A stretch of DNA of 8,686 nucleotides, from assembly GCA_934725655.1 (NCBI GenBank), contig CAKVCJ010000067.1:1-8686 (forward strand), written 5' to 3'. The DNA comes from an uncultured Brachyspira sp. Its GTDB lineage: Bacteria > Spirochaetota > Brachyspiria > Brachyspirales > Brachyspiraceae. The notes under the pieces were generated by a model. That model searched no databases. It saw nothing but the letters and a program-made list of their open reading frames with translations, and had not been told where the DNA came from. This document shows positions 7,292-8,686 of the stretch, in pieces. Every line of letters begins with the position of its first letter. Positions within the stretch are counted from its first letter, which is position 1. Made by a program: the position numbers and the translations under genes.

Positions 7292-7873
7292 TCAAATATA
7301 AGCATATTCTTTATAATCATCCATTATCTCCAATATGCCCTTACCATTTAAAAATGTGCTTGTATAAAAATCTCTGCATCTATTATAGCTTTCAAAAGTT
7401 TTGATAGCTTCTTTTTTGTTATGATATACCTTCCAATATCCAGTGTATAAACTATTTTTTCCGTAATTATTTATAAATCCGTATATGTCCATAAGAGGAT
7501 ACCCCAAAAATATACCTATCTCGTGCGGGAAATCTTTATTATACTGCATTCTCTCTTTTAATAGTTCTATACAGTTATATAGATTTTTCTCTTCATACCC
7601 ATAATCTTCTAAAAAATCAAAAATCTCATCATTGAAAATATATTCTTCAAGCATGCTTTTATTATAAACATAAACTATCACTTTATTATCATAATCTTTT
7701 ATTATAGATATATTTATATTACGGCTGTTTAATATTTTGTTGTATGATGCTATTTTTTTATCAACATCTTTTTTAGAGTTATATTGGTATGTAAAGATGT
7801 TTGCTATTTTTATACCAGAGAGAGTTGGTGCGCAGTGGTTAATAATTAGATTATCGAAGTTATGCTCATTCAT
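7292..7873 (-). CDS. DUF3793 family protein, partner of flavodoxin
   Basis: This 193-residue soluble protein is of unknown function. The motifs HCAPTLSGIK (13-22), FPHEIGIFLGYPLMDIYGFI (115-134), GYWKVY (145-150) and NRCRDFY (164-170) are the hallmarks of DUF3793, a family often found beside a flavodoxin gene in anaerobes. The conserved His/Cys positions (H13, C14, H117, C166) could bind a metal or cofactor, but no activity is established. The start at 7873 is chosen because the conserved HCAPTL motif begins only 12 residues later and no other upstream start is in frame. No Shine-Dalgarno sequence precedes it, and the predicted transcription start is only about 4 nt upstream, so translation is probably leaderless. 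It is the first gene of the operon with flavodoxin and is probably tightly controlled by the two dyads over its promoter. Confidence 0.85.
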   Translation of the reverse strand: MNEHNFDNLIINHCAPTLSGIKIANIFTYQYNSKKDVDKKIASYNKILNSRNINISIIKDYDNKVIVYVYNKSMLEEYIFNDEIFDFLEDYGYEEKNLYNCIELLKERMQYNKDFPHEIGIFLGYPLMDIYGFINNYGKNSLYTGYWKVYHNKKEAIKTFESYNRCRDFYTSTFLNGKGILEIMDDYKEYAYI

Positions 7874-7875
7874 AT

Positions 7876-7891
7876 GTTAGATTATTCTAAC
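7876..7891. promoter_or_regulatory. Operator-like dyad overlapping -10 box and transcription start
   Basis: GTTAGATTATTCTAAC is an inverted repeat whose symmetry extends outward to ATATGTTAGA/TCTAACATAT (7872-7895, 10-bp arms, 4-nt centre). It covers the -10 box and the predicted transcription start and runs into the ATG of the DUF3793 gene. It matches the second dyad at 14 of 16 positions. A repressor bound here would block initiation. The cognate regulator is unknown. Confidence 0.65.
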
Positions 7892-7911
7892 ATATATTTA
7901 AAAAATGTCAA
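7884..7911 (-). promoter_or_regulatory. Promoter of the DUF3793-flavodoxin operon
   Basis: On the minus strand TTGACA (7911-7906) is followed after 16 bp by TAGAAT (7889-7884). TGT immediately before the -10 box makes an extended -10 (TGN). The expected transcription start is near 7877, giving a leader of about 4 nt before the ATG. The -10 box lies inside one 16-bp dyad, and a second dyad begins 8 bp upstream of the -35 box. Confidence 0.72.
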
Positions 7912-7918
7912 TAGTTTT

Positions 7919-7934
7919 GTTAGTGTATTCTAAC
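7919..7934. promoter_or_regulatory. Second operator-like dyad upstream of the -35 box
   Basis: GTTAGTGTATTCTAAC has GTTAG and CTAAC arms with a 6-nt centre, in the same orientation as the dyad at 7876-7891 and offset from it by exactly 43 bp. That is close to four helical turns, so two bound dimers would lie on the same face of the DNA. Confidence 0.6.
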
Positions 7935-7977
7935 TTTTTTATTGTTTTTTATAAAAAAGTTGCAAAAAACATAAGTA

Positions 7978-8045
7978 TTATAGCTTTGTCATTTGGAATA
8001 TGTATAAGCTATAAAATAATACCAACATTTCAAGCTAAAAAAATG
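7978..8045 (+). repeat. 68-bp direct repeat, copy 1 (module A)
   Basis: From TTATAGCTTT to AAAAATG this block matches 8300-8367 at roughly 80% of positions with one small gap at each end. It folds as TATAGCTT (7979-7986) with AAGCTATA, then an inner CAT/ATG stem and the loop TTGGAAT. No open reading frame covers it. The orientation is the same as copy 2, 322 bp downstream. Confidence 0.72.
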
Positions 8046-8046
8046 T

Positions 8047-8152
8047 AGTCCTTTTGCTTCTTTGGGACATACCCACAGGCACTTCCTACGGTCGCCCTGA
8101 AGGACTCCCTTTGGTCGCCAAAAGAAGTAGGGGTTCGGGGACTAGTCCCCGA
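8047..8152 (+). repeat. GC-rich palindromic repeat (module B/C), copy 1
   Basis: CTTCTTTGG (8057-8065) pairs with CCAAAAGAAG (8118-8127) with one bulged base, enclosing a GC-rich centre in which GGTCGCC occurs twice (8090-8096 and 8113-8119). It is followed by GTAGGGGTT and the perfect palindrome CGGGGACTAGTCCCCG (8136-8151). AAAAGAAGTAGGG (8120-8132) recurs in the element at 8374-8440. No protein-coding frame explains the composition, and the palindrome has no T tail on either strand, so it is not a terminator. Confidence 0.7.
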
Positions 8153-8177
8153 GAATAAAAAACATAAAAACTGAATT

Positions 8178-8206
8178 TTGACAGGATTGAAAATTTTTAG
8201 TATATA
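8178..8206 (+). promoter_or_regulatory. Promoter module without an adjacent gene
   Basis: TTGACA (8178-8183), 17 bp, TATATA (8201-8206) reproduces the promoter at 622-650 at 25 of 29 positions, including AAAATTTTTAG in the spacer. No gene starts within 400 bp downstream. It could give a non-coding RNA through the repeat modules or a ~400-nt leader for htpG, or it may be a silent copy carried by the repeats. Confidence 0.55.
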
Positions 8207-8229
8207 TTAAAACAATTATTTTTTATCTA

Positions 8230-8298
8230 TTTTTCTTGTTCTTTTTTCCGCAGCAAAAAGTTTTTACCCTACGGGTACGCTTCGCGAAAAGTGCAAAT
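8230..8298 (+). repeat. GC-rich palindromic intergenic repeat (module E), direct copy
   Basis: It starts with TTTTTCTTGTTCTTTT and ends with AAAAGTGCAAAT, the same ends as the inverted copy at 555-620. The interior contains the TTTTACCCTACGGG...ACGCTTCGC stretch (8262-8285) also found in the MITE-like element at 6621-6644. The end of this element runs directly into repeat module A copy 2. Confidence 0.7.
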
Positions 8299-8299
8299 G

Positions 8300-8367
8300 T
8301 TATAGCTTTATATGTTTGGAATACATATAAACTATATGATAATATCAACATTTAAAGCTAAACAATG
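8300..8367 (+). repeat. 68-bp direct repeat, copy 2 (module A)
   Basis: This is the second copy of the block at 7978-8045. TATAG and CTATA close a longer stem than in copy 1: TTTATATG pairs with CATATAAA with one bulged C, again presenting the loop TTGGAAT. Bases that differ between the copies fall largely in paired positions. It lies between module E and a second copy of module B, repeating the A-then-B order of copy 1. Confidence 0.72.
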
Positions 8368-8373
8368 CATATC

Positions 8374-8440
8374 TTTTGCTATATCAATAAAAGAAGTAGG
8401 GTACTGCACGGTGTGTAGGGCAAAGCTACAACAAATAAAA
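8374..8440 (+). repeat. Short palindromic repeat (module B), copy 2
   Basis: CTTTTGCT (8373-8380) and AAAAGAAGTAGGG (8389-8401) match module B copy 1, but the enclosed centre is only about 11 nt instead of more than 50. The tail TAGGGCAAAGCTACA takes the place of the CGGGGACTAGTCCCCG hairpin of copy 1. The remaining stretch to the htpG ribosome-binding site is A/T-rich. It holds a weak promoter-like TTGACT (8512-8517) with TACTTT at 17-bp spacing and nothing else recognisable. Confidence 0.55.
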
Positions 8441-8610
8441 ACTTAAAATAATTGTTATTAAAAAATTTGAATTTTTCTATTTTTTCTTTTATAATATATT
8501 AAACTTTATTTTTGACTTTATATATTCACTTCAATACTTTTTATATATTTAATCTTTAATCCGTATAAAGAATTTTTTTAATTTATAAAACCCATAAAGG
8601 AGAGTTTACT

Positions 8611-8686
8611 ATGGCAGAAAAACAAATACTTAATTTTGAAGCCGAAACAAAACAGATATTAAATTTAATGGTGCATTCTATATACA
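8611..8686 (+). CDS. htpG: HtpG (Hsp90-family chaperone), N-terminal start only
   Basis: These are the first 25 codons of a gene that continues past the right edge. The sequence FEAETKQILNLMVHSIY is the start of the Hsp90 N-terminal ATPase domain, where helix 1 leads towards the ATP-binding site. HtpG is a cytosolic ATP-dependent chaperone active as a dimer. AGGAG (8598-8602) lies 8 nt before the ATG and confirms the start. Upstream there is no CIRCE-type inverted repeat. A weak promoter-like TTGACT-N17-TACTTT lies at 8512-8540, and a stronger promoter module lies at 8178-8206. The rest of the protein cannot be assessed. Confidence 0.93.
   Translation, partial: MAEKQILNFEAETKQILNLMVHSIY

Noticed and set aside
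7876..7934. The dyads as classical PerR boxes
   Set aside because: The PerR box is a 7-1-7 repeat of 15 bp, while these are even-spaced with a 14-bp TTAG-to-CTAA core. The resemblance is noted but the assignment is not made.
7932..7961. AACTTTTTTA/TAAAAAAGTT hairpin as a terminator
   Set aside because: The 10-bp stem is nearly all A/T, has no T tail on either strand and no gene ending nearby; it is likely chance or decayed repeat in A/T-rich DNA.
7970..8440. CRISPR array
   Set aside because: There are only two copies of the 68-bp block, 322 bp apart and about 80% identical, with no regular spacers and no cas genes.
8441..8610. CIRCE or other heat-shock operator before htpG
   Set aside because: No TTAGCACTC-N9-GAGTGCTAA-like inverted repeat is present.

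Overview
The window is very AT-rich, with strongly A/T-biased codons and GC-rich patches confined to short intergenic palindromes. The gene content and this repeat style point to a spirochaete of the genus Brachyspira. This assignment comes from recognising protein families and repeat texture, not from a database search. No rRNA, tRNA, CRISPR array or transposase gene is visible.

Layout. 1-347 is the C-terminal end of an OPT-family oligopeptide transporter, closed by an intrinsic terminator. 348-674 holds that terminator, a second stem-loop element ending in a T run, a GC-rich palindromic repeat and a near-consensus promoter. The promoter drives a small orphan PqqD-like protein (675-1082). 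This gene meets, tail to tail and with an 8-bp overlap, a 780-residue polytopic membrane protein on the minus strand (1075-3417), probably a GT-C/YfhO-type envelope glycosyltransferase. Divergent from it is aroB, 3-dehydroquinate synthase (3544-4596). aroB converges on a YfcC-family transporter (4663-6165, minus) across a shared hairpin terminator. The 667-bp gap 6166-6832 holds the yfcC promoter, a 310-bp MITE-like element with 16-bp perfect terminal inverted repeats, and a terminator. Next comes a two-gene minus-strand operon: a DUF3793 protein (7292-7873) followed by a flavodoxin (6833-7264). Its promoter is flanked and overlapped by two copies of a 16-bp dyad, and the transcript is predicted to be almost leaderless. 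The 737-bp gap 7874-8610 is filled with repeat modules and ends at the first 25 codons of htpG (Hsp90).

The genes look like ordinary, mostly unlinked chromosomal functions: peptide and amino-acid or carboxylate uptake, aromatic biosynthesis, envelope glycan synthesis, low-potential electron transfer and protein folding. The only clear functional unit is the DUF3793-flavodoxin operon. The less ordinary content is intergenic. A modular family of GC-rich hairpins keeps its closing arms while its centres vary. A 29-bp promoter module recurs beside them with conserved spacer sequence. A 68-bp direct repeat folds into a hairpin whose stem differs between copies while the loop is kept. A nested-palindrome MITE completes the set. 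None of these is assigned a proven function here.
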